64,000 bases of DNA, taken from positions 2,232,001 through 2,296,000 of the forward strand of contig OY762464.1 in NCBI GenBank assembly GCA_963665765.1, written 5' to 3'. The position numbers and the translations under genes are program-made. This document shows positions 24,895-34,183 of this stretch, piece after piece (within the stretch, counting starts at the first letter, position 1; the number at the start of each line of letters is the position of its first letter). The notes under the pieces are model-generated. The model was not told the DNA's origin. It made no database searches and saw nothing but the letters and a program-made list of their open reading frames with translations. The stretch is from Bin76 sp963665765. Its GTDB lineage: Bacteria > Actinomycetota > Acidimicrobiia > Spongiisociales > ZC4RG35.

Positions 24895-25257
24895 CTCACC
24901 GCGAGGTCTTAATGCGGCGTCGTCAGCGTTTGGGGACCGACCGAGCCTCAGTGGAAGCCGACCACAGAAGAGCAGGCTATCGCACGGTGTCACCGGATGG
25001 GACAGGTACGGCCCGTTGAAGTGCATCGCCTTCTCACCGGGAACAGCGTCGGAACGCATGATCACAATCCTTGCTCGCAAGTCGGCCCTGTTCACGGACT
25101 ACGTTCGATGGAGTGTCATCAAGGACGCCACGCCCGAGGCTATTGACGTAACCGCCGATAGGAGCACGATCAAGGTTGCCACTCAGGCTGTACAAGAGCG
25201 GCGCATTATTGAATTCGAGCGACGGGCGACTGGGGCTCGACGCATATCCGCCAACTT
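24895..25257 (+). other. Intergenic stretch with an unassigned open frame
   Basis: The plus-strand frame running through here (open from 24824 to 25345) includes ERMITILARKSALFTDYVRW and STIKVATQAVQERRIIEFER, which looks protein-like around 25055-25250. The frame starts inside the previous ORF and runs over the next gene's operator and start. I suspect a remnant of a decayed gene and cannot name it. Confidence 0.3.
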
Positions 25258-25279
25258 AGTATATCTGGTTGGATATACT
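25258..25279 (+). promoter_or_regulatory. Operator-like palindrome before the XRE gene
   Basis: AGTATATC (25258-25265), spacer TGGTTG, and GATATACT (25272-25279) form a perfect 8-bp inverted repeat whose right arm ends 7 bases before the ATG at 25287. This is the usual place for autoregulation by an XRE antitoxin. The repeat also contains TATACT, which could serve as the -10 box of a leaderless promoter. Confidence 0.5.
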
Positions 25280-25286
25280 GTGGGCG

Positions 25287-25781
25287 ATGGAACCTGTTCG
25301 ATTGATTCGTGCTGTGGCGGGTATGACTCAGCGGGATTTGGCTGATGTTGCTGAGACTTCTCAGCCCACGGTGGCGGCGTACGAGTCTGGTGCGAAAAGT
25401 CCTACTTGGCGCACTGTGGAGCGGATAGCGAGTTCGGTCGGTCTGGCGTGCTATCTCACTGTAGGAACGGCGCTGACTCGCGACCAGGAGAGAAGCCTGT
25501 TTCTTCATGCCGCGATTGCCAAGGAATTGAGGGGTCGTCATGCTGAGGTGCTCGAGATCGCCCGACAAAATATTTTCCGAATGCGGTCGGTCAATCCGCA
25601 CGCTTCGCCGTTCTTGGATGAATGGGAGCGGATTCTCCAAGGCACGATCGACCAAATCGTTGTTTGCATGCTCGATCCCAGCGACCGTGGCCGAGACCTC
25701 CGACAAGTCTCCCCCTTCGCCGGGGTGCTCACTGCCGCGCAACGCGTTGCCGTTTACCGGTCGTTTAGGAGGGCGGTGTGA
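25287..25781 (+). CDS. XRE-family HTH regulator (antitoxin-like)
   Basis: The protein is 164 residues from the ATG at 25287 (an upstream in-frame ATG at 25269 would place the start inside the operator). The N-terminal helix-turn-helix covers about residues 5-58: IRAVAGMTQRDLADVAETS then QPTVAAYESGAKSPTWRTVE. The C-terminal helical part is not recognisable. The stop overlaps the GTG of a nucleotidyltransferase-like pseudogene (GTGA), as in HTH/nucleotidyltransferase toxin-antitoxin pairs. With the partner broken, this gene may survive as an orphan repressor. Confidence 0.8.
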   Translation: MEPVRLIRAVAGMTQRDLADVAETSQPTVAAYESGAKSPTWRTVERIASSVGLACYLTVGTALTRDQERSLFLHAAIAKELRGRHAEVLEIARQNIFRMRSVNPHASPFLDEWERILQGTIDQIVVCMLDPSDRGRDLRQVSPFAGVLTAAQRVAVYRSFRRAV

Positions 25782-26239
25782 ACCGAGAGGAGTTCGATCA
25801 TGCCATCCGGGCTGCCGGTGCCATTTGGGCGAGAACGAACTCTTGGTGATTGGCAGCCAGGCCCTCCACGCATCGATCTCTGGTGCTGTCCCACCGGAAG
25901 CGGCCTGATCTTATAGAAGCAGACATTGCTCCGTTAGATGACCCCGGCGAACAAAAAGCTGACTTGATTGATGGAACCATCGGCGAAGTGTCGATGTTTC
26001 ATAGAACATTCGGCTACTACGCCCAGGGCGTCACCCAGTCCACGGCCATCCTGCCCCGAGGCTGGCGGGACCGTCCTATCAGATACGAGACCCCAAATAC
26101 CAACGGCGTGGTGGCTTGGTGCCTCGAGATTCACGACCTTTGGATATCCAAGGCCATTGCCTCGCGTCGGAAGGACATCGAGTTCTGTGCCGCGCTTATT
26201 ACCGAAGACTTGGTGGATACTGACACCTGGGTCGCTTAA
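25778..26239 (+). pseudogene. DUF6036-like nucleotidyltransferase, two frameshifts
   Basis: Three frames join into one protein: VNREEFDHAIRAAGAIWAR (stop at about 25848), ENELLVIGSQALHASISGA (stop at about 25908), then DLIEADIAPLDDPGEQKADL, TFGYYAQGVTQSTAILPRGW and CLEIHDLWISKAIASRRKDI to 26239. GSQA and the EADI pair correspond to the nucleotidyltransferase GS...DxD-type site of this family. Two separate frameshifts make the toxin-like partner inactive unless they are assembly errors. 26240-26375 holds only a weak hairpin (GACCGA 26348-26353 / TCGGTC 26362-26367). Confidence 0.7.
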
Positions 26240-26375
26240 ATAACCCCGGCGGTATCGAAGCAGAAAGGCGTGTCCATGTAGCCGGGCTTATTAGGCGGCT
26301 TTCGGGTTCTGGATAAGGGCGGTGTAATTCGTCCCGGCTGCCGCTCCGACCGACGCTCCCCTCGGTCAGAGGGTT

Positions 26376-27737
26376 TCAGAGTTCCAAGAGGGCCTGCTCG
26401 ACCACTTCCGGCAGGGCGGGATGGATGTAGTACTGGCCGTGGGCTATCTGGTCGACGGTCAGATCGAAGCGCATGCCTTGGATGAGTTGCTGGATGAGGG
26501 TGGGCGACTGTGGGCCGATGATGTGGGCGCCGAGGAGACGGCGGGTTTCGGCATGGGCGATGACCTTGGCCACGCTGCCGGTGTCCTCCATTGCCCAGCC
26601 ATAGGCGGCGGAGGCGTAGGGTTGGACATGGCTGACATAGGGTATGTCCTGTCGGCGGCATTCTTGCTCGGTGAGACCGACACTGGCGATCTGGGGATAG
26701 CCGAACACCGCGTGAGGGATGAACCGGTGGTCCACGGTGGCCGGGTCGTTTGGGTTGGTGAGGTTGTGGCGCACCACCCGCGCCTCGTGGTTGGCGACGT
26801 GTTTCAGTTGCACCGGGTTGGTGATGTCACCCAGAGCCCACACCCCTTCCACGTTGGTTCGGAGTTGCTGGTCGGTGATCACGAATCCCCGGTGGTCGAC
26901 CGCGATTCCTCCTGCTTCCACGTCGAGTTGGTCGGTGTTCGGTCTTCGTCCGGTCGCCACCAGCAACTCGTCGCCTCTCAACTCAACCGGGCCGCCTTCC
27001 TCTCCGGCGATGCTGAGCACAATTTCGCGGCCGTCCCGGCGGGCCTCGAGGATCCGGGTATGCCTGCGCACGTCGAACCGGCGGGTGTATGCGGCGGTGA
27101 ACCGGCTGCTGATGTCGTGGTCCTCCCGACGCAGGAAGGTATCGCCTCGCAGCAGGAAGGTCACCTTCGAGCCAAACGCTCCCATGACGCCGCCCAATTC
27201 GGCTGCTATGTAGCCGGCGCCGATCACCAGCAGTCGCTCGGGAAGGTCGTCGAGACGCATGATGGTGTCCGAGGTGTGGTATCCACAGTCCTCAAGACCC
27301 GGCACGCCGGGCACGGTGGGCCGTCCACCCGCCGCTATCACGATCCGGTCGGCGGTGATCACTTGGTCACCGATGATCACTTGTTTCGGTCCGACGAACC
27401 GGCCGGCGCCGGCGTAGACCGTGGTATTGGGAAGTTCCTCCCGGAAGGCTTTGCCCCCCTCGGCGATCGGGTCGATCCGGCCGAATATGCGATCGCGGAT
27501 GGAGGGCCAGTCAGCTCCGTCGAAACGGGTGCGGACGCCTAGCCGCCCGCTGTCGGCGGCCAACTCGGCCATCTCGGCCGCGTAAACGAACATCTTCGAA
27601 GGTATGCATCCGACATTGAGACAGGTCCCGCCGAAGCGGCCTTTTTCCACGACGGCAATCTTCCAGCCGTCGTGCTCGGGGCCGATCACCGAATTGCCGG
27701 ATCCGGTGCCGATGATCATCAGGTCAAAGCGGCGCAA
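26376..27737 (-). CDS. mtr: Mycothione reductase
   Basis: The protein is 453 residues, a flavin disulfide reductase that reduces mycothiol disulfide with NADPH. The FAD-binding start is IIGTGSGNSVIG, the redox-active pair is in GGTCLNVGCIPSKMFVYAAE (about 36-55), the NAD(P) Rossmann segment is VIGAGYIAAELGG (about 170), and the C-terminal catalytic His-Glu is in YYIHPALPEVVEQALLEL. The motifs and the ending follow the mycobacterial enzyme more closely than lipoamide dehydrogenase. The start is a TTG. Mycothiol chemistry is an actinobacterial marker. Confidence 0.92.
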   Translation of the reverse strand: MRRFDLMIIGTGSGNSVIGPEHDGWKIAVVEKGRFGGTCLNVGCIPSKMFVYAAEMAELAADSGRLGVRTRFDGADWPSIRDRIFGRIDPIAEGGKAFREELPNTTVYAGAGRFVGPKQVIIGDQVITADRIVIAAGGRPTVPGVPGLEDCGYHTSDTIMRLDDLPERLLVIGAGYIAAELGGVMGAFGSKVTFLLRGDTFLRREDHDISSRFTAAYTRRFDVRRHTRILEARRDGREIVLSIAGEEGGPVELRGDELLVATGRRPNTDQLDVEAGGIAVDHRGFVITDQQLRTNVEGVWALGDITNPVQLKHVANHEARVVRHNLTNPNDPATVDHRFIPHAVFGYPQIASVGLTEQECRRQDIPYVSHVQPYASAAYGWAMEDTGSVAKVIAHAETRRLLGAHIIGPQSPTLIQQLIQGMRFDLTVDQIAHGQYYIHPALPEVVEQALLEL

Positions 27738-27981
27738 CTAAACCGAGCTCCTCTCGCGGGTGGAGGCGACGCCTCCTGCTGGTTTGGCCCATGCTACCGG
27801 TTGCCGAGCACTTGGTTCGGGAAGGCGGTCCCCGGTTGAGTTTGGCGCGTGAGCCGGATCGATCTCGGAAGGACGGTTGAAAGGGGTCGGCAAGATGTCG
27901 GTGAATCCCCCTTATGGAGCTCCCCTGGCACCGGTAGAATTTCCCCTAACGATCATCACCGCTACCCACTGATCTTGCCTG

Positions 27982-27993
27982 ATTTGGCCAAAT
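27982..27993. promoter_or_regulatory. Perfect palindrome upstream of alanine dehydrogenase
   Basis: ATTTGGCCAAAT is a 12-bp perfect palindrome 19 bases before the ald ATG, between a possible promoter and the GAGGAGG ribosome-binding site. An operator role is plausible because alanine dehydrogenase genes are often controlled by dedicated regulators, but no regulator gene is adjacent here. Confidence 0.3.
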
Positions 27994-28012
27994 GACAGGC
28001 GAGGAGGGATTC

Positions 28013-29128
28013 ATGAGAATAGGTGTTCCCAAAGAGATCAAGACCGAGGAGCGCCGGGTCGGGCTCACTCCGGAAAGTGTCGGAAAGGCAACCGACCGGG
28101 GCCACCAGGTGTTCGTGGAACGCCACGCCGGCGCGGGCGCGGGGTTCAGCGACGAGGAGTACGCCGGCAGGGGTGCGCGGTTGCTGGAATCAGCCGACGA
28201 TCTTTTCGAGGCGGCCGAGTTGGTGGTGAAGGTCAAGGAACCGCTCGGAGTCGAGCGGGCCCGGTTGCGCAGTCACCACACTCTTTTCACCTACCTGCAC
28301 CTGGCGCCCGATCCCGAACAGGCCCGGGATCTGCTCCAAAGCGGCGCCACGGCCATCGCGTATGAATCGGTGACCGACCGAGCGGGTCGGCTGCCGCTGC
28401 TGGCGCCCATGTCCCAGGTGGCGGGAAGGATGTCTGTCCAGGCCGGGGCCAGGTGTCTCGAGGCCTCGGCAGGTGGACGGGGGGTGCTCCTGGGGGGCGT
28501 TCCCGGCGCGGCGCCGGCGCCGGTGGTGGTGATCGGCGGAGGTGTCGTGGGAAGCAACGCGGTGGAGTTGGCGATTCGCCTCGGCGCCGATGTGACGGTG
28601 GTAGATCGCAACCAGGCGGTGCTGGAGTCGCTGTCCGCCCGGTTCGGGTCGGCCGTCCGCACCCTCTATTCCAGCCCGCTCGCTTTGGAGAATGCGGTGG
28701 TGGCCGCCGACTTGGTGATCGGGGCGGTGTTGCTGCCCGGCGCCCGGGCGCCCCGCCTGATCACGGCGCAGATGGTCAAGAGGATGCAGCCCGGTGCGGT
28801 CATTGTGGATGTGGCGATAGATCAGGGAGGGTGCGCCGAGACCTCTCGGCCCACCACCCACGCCGACCCCACGTACATCGTCGACGAGGTTGTGCACTAT
28901 TGCGTGGCCAACATGCCGGGCGCCGTGCCCCGGTCCTCCACCCAGGCCCTCAATGACGCCACCCTCCCCTATGTGCTCAAGCTGGCCGACCTGGGGACGG
29001 TTGAAGCGATCCGATCCGACCCGGGCCTGCAGGACGGCCTGAATGTCCGGCGGGGTCAGATCACCGAGCCCGCCGTCTCCGATGCCTTGGGCCTTCCCTA
29101 CACCGAACCACTTCATACCCTCAACTGA
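28013..29128 (+). CDS. ald: Alanine dehydrogenase
   Basis: The protein is 371 residues from the ATG at 28013, with GAGGAGG 5 bases upstream. It interconverts L-alanine and pyruvate plus ammonia with NAD. The conserved start is MRIGVPKEIKTEERRVGLTP. HLAPDPEQARDLL lies about residue 95-107, the Rossmann motif is VVVIGGGVVGSNAVELA (about 168-184), and the conserved ADPTYIVDEVVHYCVANMPG is near 284-303. Length and motifs are normal. It is monocistronic and convergent with the ABC permease downstream. Confidence 0.94.
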   Translation: MRIGVPKEIKTEERRVGLTPESVGKATDRGHQVFVERHAGAGAGFSDEEYAGRGARLLESADDLFEAAELVVKVKEPLGVERARLRSHHTLFTYLHLAPDPEQARDLLQSGATAIAYESVTDRAGRLPLLAPMSQVAGRMSVQAGARCLEASAGGRGVLLGGVPGAAPAPVVVIGGGVVGSNAVELAIRLGADVTVVDRNQAVLESLSARFGSAVRTLYSSPLALENAVVAADLVIGAVLLPGARAPRLITAQMVKRMQPGAVIVDVAIDQGGCAETSRPTTHADPTYIVDEVVHYCVANMPGAVPRSSTQALNDATLPYVLKLADLGTVEAIRSDPGLQDGLNVRRGQITEPAVSDALGLPYTEPLHTLN

Positions 29129-29194
29129 CTCCCTCTCGCCGGGGTTCAAGCAGTAGCCGTGATGAGCCCCACACATCCGCTCGGCAGGGTGTCC

Positions 29195-31738
29195 TTATTC
29201 GTGGGCGAGGGCCTGGAGGAGTTTGATGCGGCTGGCTGAGCGGGCGGGAAGGATGGCGGCTATCACTCCGGCTATTCCGGCCAGCGCCACGTAGATGAGC
29301 AGTTGAAGCGCCGGAAGACTGAACACCTCCAAGCCGTCGTCCTCCAGGGCCAGCCGCACCGCCCAACCCAGAACGCCCCCCAGGAGCACTCCCAGCACGG
29401 CGCCGAAGACCGCCACCACCACCGCTTCCCAGCGCACCATGCGGCGCACCTGGCGGCGGACCATTCCCACCGCTCGCAATAGTCCGATCTCGCGGATGCG
29501 CTCGGTGATGGAAAGAGCCAGAGTGTTGGTGATGCCCAGGATGGCGATGACGATGGCCAGGGCCAACAGGCCGTTGAACACCGCCACCAGTTGCCCGATC
29601 TGGTTCTCGAATTGGGCGGCAAACTCGCTCTTGGTCTGGATCTGCACCAGGGGATAATCGGACGCCAGGCTCTGCACTCGCTGCTGTGCCCGGTCCAAAT
29701 CGACCCCGTCCGCCACCGACACCAACACCAGGGCGGGAGAGGTCAGCGGGTAGTAGCGCAGGAACCGCTCCTCGGAGATGAGGATCCCCCCGAAGGCTTC
29801 GGAAGCCAGGGTGCCGGCCACCGGTAGCTCGATCGCCTCACCGGTGGGAAACTCCAGGGTGAGGACGTCCCCCACCGCCCATCCCCGGTCTTCGAGCAGG
29901 TTGGTCTCCACGACCATTCCTTCGACTACCGCCTCTATTCCCGGTTCGGCGCCCGTCGCCCACACCTGTTCCACGGTGGCGGGGTCGATGGCGGCGATGC
30001 TGGTCACCTCCTCCTGCGAGCCATCGGCGGTGGCGATCCTCACCGTTCCGATTCTTACCGGCGAGACGGCGGCCAGGTCGTCCACCCCGGAGAGATCCTC
30101 CACGAATTCATCGCTCACTCCGGTGGTGAAGTTGACCGAGGTGATGGTCAGATCGGCCGCGAAAGTCTCCAGCAGAGACTGTTCCACCGATTTGCTGATG
30201 GAACTGGAGAGCACCGCCACAAAGGAGACCAGAGCAATCCCGATCATCAGCGCCGAGGCGGTGGCGGCCGTGCGGCGGGGCTGACGGCGGGTGTTCTCCT
30301 TGGCCAGCAGACCCGGCAGGCCGAACAGTCGGGGCAGCGGCCAACCCAGAAAGGAACCGGCCGGACGAGCCACCAGGGGCGCCAGAATCGCCACTCCCAA
30401 GAACAGGAGAAGAGCGCCGATCCCCACCCAGGTGATTCCCAGCCATGCCAGGCCCACCACCAGACCCACCGCTCCCAGCCCGGTGACCGACGATCCGATG
30501 ATGGCCCGGTTGCGAAGCGAGGCCCGCCTGGTGTGGCCGGCGCCCGCACGAAGCGCCGCCACCGGCGGCACGGAGGAGGCCTTGAAGGCGGGCAGAAGGG
30601 CCGAGGCCACCGTGATCACCACTCCCACCACCATCCCCAAAACGATGGTGCGAGTGCCCACCACCAGATCACCGCGGGGAAAGCTGAAGCCCACCAGGCC
30701 CAGAGCTTCCCTCATGCCATAGGCCAGCAGGATTCCGGCGCCCACTCCCACGGCTGACGAGACCACTCCCACGAGGGCGGCTTCCGTGGCCACCATCCGC
30801 ACTATCTGACGGGAAGTGGCGCCGATTGCCCGCAGCAGCGCCAGTTCGCGGAGCCGCTGGGCGACGATGATCCGGAAGGTGTTCTGAATGATGAAAGCGC
30901 CCACCAGAATGGCCACCCCGGCGAACACCAGGAGGGCCGTGTTGAAGAATCCCAGCCCGGTCTCCAGTTCTTCGAGCACCGACTGTTCCAACTGTTCGCC
31001 GGTGGAGGCGGTCAGGCCTTCCGGAAGAACCGCCTCAATCCGCTCCAGCAGCACCTGCGGATCCAGACCATCTTCGGCCTGGATGACGATGGCGGTGATC
31101 TCGTTTTCCAGCCCCAGCAGACGTTGTGCTTCCCGGTGTTCGAAGAGCAGAATGGAACTTGCGCCGAAGTCGGTCTGTGTCACGGAAGTGGCCAGCCCCA
31201 CCACGCGGAAGCGCCCCTTTCCGTTCTCGAACGCCACGTCCACCTCTTGGCCGAGCGTTATGTCGTAAGTCTCCGCGGTGGTGATGTCCACCGCCACCTC
31301 ACCCGGTTCGGTGGGCGGTCGGCCGTCGCCTTCCAGGATGGTCAGCCGGTTCACGAGGGGGTCTTCCACCCAGGAGTAGGCAAACTTGGGAGGCCCGGTG
31401 ATTCCCAGGAGCCGGCCTTCTGAGTCGAGCAGTTGAGCGAAGCCACTCACCGATGGCACGGCCACTCCCACCCCCGGGACCGCGGCGATCTGATCCAGCA
31501 CACCCTCGTTGAAAGACGGGACAGTCTCCGCCTCTTGGGCGAAGTCGGAGAAGGCCGCCTCGACCTGCACGTCCACGCCCGCGTAGGCATCCCCGAACAG
31601 CTTGTTGAAACCGTCCCCGATGGTGTCGGTGAAAACGAAGCTGCCCACTACGAAGGCCACCCCCAGCACCACCGAGAGGGCGGTCAGAGTCAGGCGCAAC
31701 TTGTGCGCCCACATGCTCCTGACGGCGGTTCGCAGCAT
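29195..31738 (-). CDS. ABC transporter permease, MacB/FtsX type with two core domains
   Basis: The protein is 847 residues. The N-terminal helix (about 18-40) is followed by a large extracytoplasmic domain (MacB_PCD-like, about 45-240), three helices with the FtsX core (LRELALLRAIGATSRQIVRM, about 290-410), and two more helices. A second periplasmic-type domain (about 520-700) and a second three-helix FtsX core (IREIGLLRAVGMVRRQVRRM, about 720-840) follow. This doubled layout is common in Gram-positive exporters for peptides or lipids. The upstream ATPase stop directly abuts its ATG. The substrate is unknown. Confidence 0.88.
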   Translation of the reverse strand: MLRTAVRSMWAHKLRLTLTALSVVLGVAFVVGSFVFTDTIGDGFNKLFGDAYAGVDVQVEAAFSDFAQEAETVPSFNEGVLDQIAAVPGVGVAVPSVSGFAQLLDSEGRLLGITGPPKFAYSWVEDPLVNRLTILEGDGRPPTEPGEVAVDITTAETYDITLGQEVDVAFENGKGRFRVVGLATSVTQTDFGASSILLFEHREAQRLLGLENEITAIVIQAEDGLDPQVLLERIEAVLPEGLTASTGEQLEQSVLEELETGLGFFNTALLVFAGVAILVGAFIIQNTFRIIVAQRLRELALLRAIGATSRQIVRMVATEAALVGVVSSAVGVGAGILLAYGMREALGLVGFSFPRGDLVVGTRTIVLGMVVGVVITVASALLPAFKASSVPPVAALRAGAGHTRRASLRNRAIIGSSVTGLGAVGLVVGLAWLGITWVGIGALLLFLGVAILAPLVARPAGSFLGWPLPRLFGLPGLLAKENTRRQPRRTAATASALMIGIALVSFVAVLSSSISKSVEQSLLETFAADLTITSVNFTTGVSDEFVEDLSGVDDLAAVSPVRIGTVRIATADGSQEEVTSIAAIDPATVEQVWATGAEPGIEAVVEGMVVETNLLEDRGWAVGDVLTLEFPTGEAIELPVAGTLASEAFGGILISEERFLRYYPLTSPALVLVSVADGVDLDRAQQRVQSLASDYPLVQIQTKSEFAAQFENQIGQLVAVFNGLLALAIVIAILGITNTLALSITERIREIGLLRAVGMVRRQVRRMVRWEAVVVAVFGAVLGVLLGGVLGWAVRLALEDDGLEVFSLPALQLLIYVALAGIAGVIAAILPARSASRIKLLQALAHE

Positions 31739-32494
31739 CTACTCGCCCAGTGACTTCAAATAATCGAAGATGGCCTCGGCGTTGGGATCGTTCATTTGGT
31801 GGATGATCTTTCCGTCCTCCAGGAACACCGCCTGGTCGGCGTAAGCGGCGACGGTGGGATCATGGGTGACCATCACCACCGTCTGTCCGATCTTGTCCAC
31901 CGCCTCCCGGATGAACCCCAGCAGCTCGTCGGATGCCCGGGAGTCGAGGTTGCCGGTGGGCTCATCGGCACACACGATGATGGGACGGGAAATCAGCGCC
32001 CGGGCCACGGCCACCCGTTGCTGCTGTCCGCCCGACAGTTGACTGGGAAGATGGTGGAGCCGATCCCCGAGACCGAGGGTCCTCACTATCTGGTCGAACC
32101 AGTCTCTCTCCACGTTTTCCCGGGCGATCGAGAGCGGCAAAAGGATGTTCTCTTCGGCGTTGAGGGTGGGGATCAGGTTGAAGGTCTGGAAGACGAACCC
32201 CACCTTTTCCCTCCGGAGCAGGGTGAGATCCCGGTCTTTGAGGGTGGAGAGGGGGATCCCGTCGATGTGCACCTCACCCTCCTCCAGGGTGTCCAGGCCC
32301 GCCAAGGTGTGAAGCAGAGTCGATTTGCCCGATCCCGAAGGCCCCATGATGGCGGTGAACCGGCCCCGTGCGATCTCAATCGAGACCTCCCTCAGCGCTC
32401 TGACCGCCGTTTCGCCCTCGCCGTAGATCTTGACGCCGTTCAGTATCGAGACGGCGGGTGCGTCCACCGCCGCGCCGTGGTGGGAAGTTGACAT
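31739..32494 (-). CDS. ABC transporter ATP-binding protein, LolD/MacB type
   Basis: The protein is 251 residues. Walker A is GPSGSGKSTLLHTLAG (about 51-66), the signature is LSGGQQQRVAVARAL (about 158-172), and Walker B is IVCADEPTGNLDSR (about 177-190). It energises the adjacent double-FtsX permease. Such pairs act as mechanotransmission or export pumps and not as importers. Starts with the ATG at 32494. Confidence 0.9.
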   Translation of the reverse strand: MSTSHHGAAVDAPAVSILNGVKIYGEGETAVRALREVSIEIARGRFTAIMGPSGSGKSTLLHTLAGLDTLEEGEVHIDGIPLSTLKDRDLTLLRREKVGFVFQTFNLIPTLNAEENILLPLSIARENVERDWFDQIVRTLGLGDRLHHLPSQLSGGQQQRVAVARALISRPIIVCADEPTGNLDSRASDELLGFIREAVDKIGQTVVMVTHDPTVAAYADQAVFLEDGKIIHQMNDPNAEAIFDYLKSLGE

Positions 32495-32547
32495 AACCGG
32501 TATTCTTGCCGGATGCCGAAACTATCCGAAATTACCGCGGGCGGGGT

Positions 32548-33264
32548 CTATGAGCCGGAGATCTGCCGGTGTTTGGAGAGTATCTCGACCAGATGATCGG
32601 CCGCCGACATGATGTGATTGGTAACCACCTCATACAGCCTTCCCCGATCGTTTTCGACAAAGGCTTCCATGATCATTTCGTGCTCCTGGTAGCCCTGGAG
32701 GGCGTAGTCGGGGTCTTCCCTCACGAAGTCGTCCGGGACGAAGGCGGACACCCGCTTCAGAGTGGTGAGAATGGGGGCGGAGTGCGACATGCGATTGAGT
32801 TGGAGATGGAAGTGCCCGTTCAGCCGGGCGCCGCGGGCCAGATTCCCGCTGTTGATCGCCTTTCCCATCTCCTCATGGAGGCTCTGCAGCCGGTTGCGCT
32901 CCTGGGGGGTTCCTCTGGTGACGGCTCGCACGGCCGCCAAAGCGTGGAGATGGGCGTTCACTTCGAACGCGTCGAGAATGTCTGCCAAGGTGATGCGGGC
33001 CACCACCGCATCGCGGTTGTTGGGCCGAGCGGCCAGACCGTCCATCACCAGCATGTTGATGGCGTCCCGAACCGGCATGCGGCTGGTGCCGAACCGCTCG
33101 CAGAGGTCTTGCTGGGTGAGGGGAGTGTCGGGGTGGAGGTCTCCGAACAGGATCTGCCGTCGCAACTCTTCAAATATCTGTAGCCCGAGGGGGGTTCTTC
33201 GAAGGGCAGTTTGTCTGGAGGTCATAAGCGCTATCAGATTATAACGGCGCTCATGGAATCTCAT
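32548..33264 (-). CDS. GntR-family regulator with FCD ligand domain
   Basis: The protein is up to 238 residues; an internal ATG at 33225 (MTSRQTALRR) is an equally good start. The N-terminal winged helix (about 28-90) reads LRRQILFGDLHPDTPLTQQ then DLCERFGTSRMPVRDAINML. The C-terminal all-helical FCD domain (about 100-230) has the metal-binding style histidines in HFHLQLNRMSHS and EHEMIMEAF. It responds to a small carboxylate in most relatives. It lies 46 bases after the E1/LOG/NUDIX cluster on the same strand and could control it. Confidence 0.88.
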   Translation of the reverse strand: MRFHERRYNLIALMTSRQTALRRTPLGLQIFEELRRQILFGDLHPDTPLTQQDLCERFGTSRMPVRDAINMLVMDGLAARPNNRDAVVARITLADILDAFEVNAHLHALAAVRAVTRGTPQERNRLQSLHEEMGKAINSGNLARGARLNGHFHLQLNRMSHSAPILTTLKRVSAFVPDDFVREDPDYALQGYQEHEMIMEAFVENDRGRLYEVVTNHIMSAADHLVEILSKHRQISGS

Positions 33265-33310
33265 AAAAACCAGGCCGGCCGCCCGTTGAGCAGCCTCCCT
33301 GACGGTTCGC

Positions 33311-34183
33311 TTATACCTTGGGAGGAGGTTCGTAATGGGCGGAGACGGCCGTTTCCCCGATCACGTTGACCGCCCAAATCGAGCCCTTCTTGCAGAAGTA
33401 AATGGGGTGCGACAGGGTGGCGCCGGCCTCGGCCAGTCGGAAAATCGTGGAGGGGATTACGTCTCCATGGCTGGACAGGGCGACATTGGCGCCTGAGAGT
33501 TCCTCGATGAGCCGCATGGTGTCTCGGCCTCCGCCTTCGGCCAGGGCCGGGTGCTCCTCCACCCTGATACCCAGCCTCTCTCCGAGCGGCGCCAAGGTCT
33601 GGGTGCAGCGCACGTAAGGGCTCGAGATGAGCCTCCCGATCCCTTCGGACGCCAAACGATCGGCCAGGGCGCGCGCTTGTCTGCGGCCCTTGTCGGTGAG
33701 AGGTCGGAGATGATCGGGTTCGTTCCATCCTCGCCGGGCGCCCGCCGCCGCGTGGCGAACCACGAACAGGGTTCTGATCGATCTCAAGGTGGGGTAGTCG
33801 ACGGTTTCCACCAACTGTCGATCATAGGGGTAGGTGAGCATCCCTCTTTCGGAGACCGGGATCCATCGGATCTCGTCCACTTCGGCGCCTGCTTCGAATC
33901 CGGTGGAGGACCAGGAGGTCATGGCGTAGTAGTCGACCTCTTTCCATCCGTCGGACGACGGGTAGTCGTGACGTCCGATCCGGGCCATCACCCGGCAGAG
34001 GTGGCCGGTCTCTTCCCACACCTCGCGGATGGCGGTGGTCTGCGAATACTCCCCCGGATCGCTCTTTCCCTTGGGCAGCGACCAGTCGTCGTAGCGAGGG
34101 CGATGGATCACCAGCACCTGTGGTTCGCCCTGCGGCGACATCCGGAACACCACACCGCCCGCTGCTCTGATCGGCTCGCTCAC
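33311..34183 (-). CDS. NUDIX hydrolase fused to a histidine phosphatase (MutT1-like)
   Basis: The protein is 290 residues from the GTG at 34183. The N-terminal NUDIX domain (about 1-140) has the Nudix box running from GKSDPGEYSQTTAIREV into WEETGHL (about 40-62). The C-terminal histidine phosphatase domain (about 145-285) starts with the RHG-like FVVRHAAAGARRGW and contains SSPYVRCTQT and LSSHGDVIP. The same fusion is known in mycobacterial MutT1, which removes 8-oxo-GTP and diadenosine polyphosphates. Its start overlaps the stop of the upstream LOG-like gene. Confidence 0.88.
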   Translation of the reverse strand: MSEPIRAAGGVVFRMSPQGEPQVLVIHRPRYDDWSLPKGKSDPGEYSQTTAIREVWEETGHLCRVMARIGRHDYPSSDGWKEVDYYAMTSWSSTGFEAGAEVDEIRWIPVSERGMLTYPYDRQLVETVDYPTLRSIRTLFVVRHAAAGARRGWNEPDHLRPLTDKGRRQARALADRLASEGIGRLISSPYVRCTQTLAPLGERLGIRVEEHPALAEGGGRDTMRLIEELSGANVALSSHGDVIPSTIFRLAEAGATLSHPIYFCKKGSIWAVNVIGETAVSAHYEPPPKV

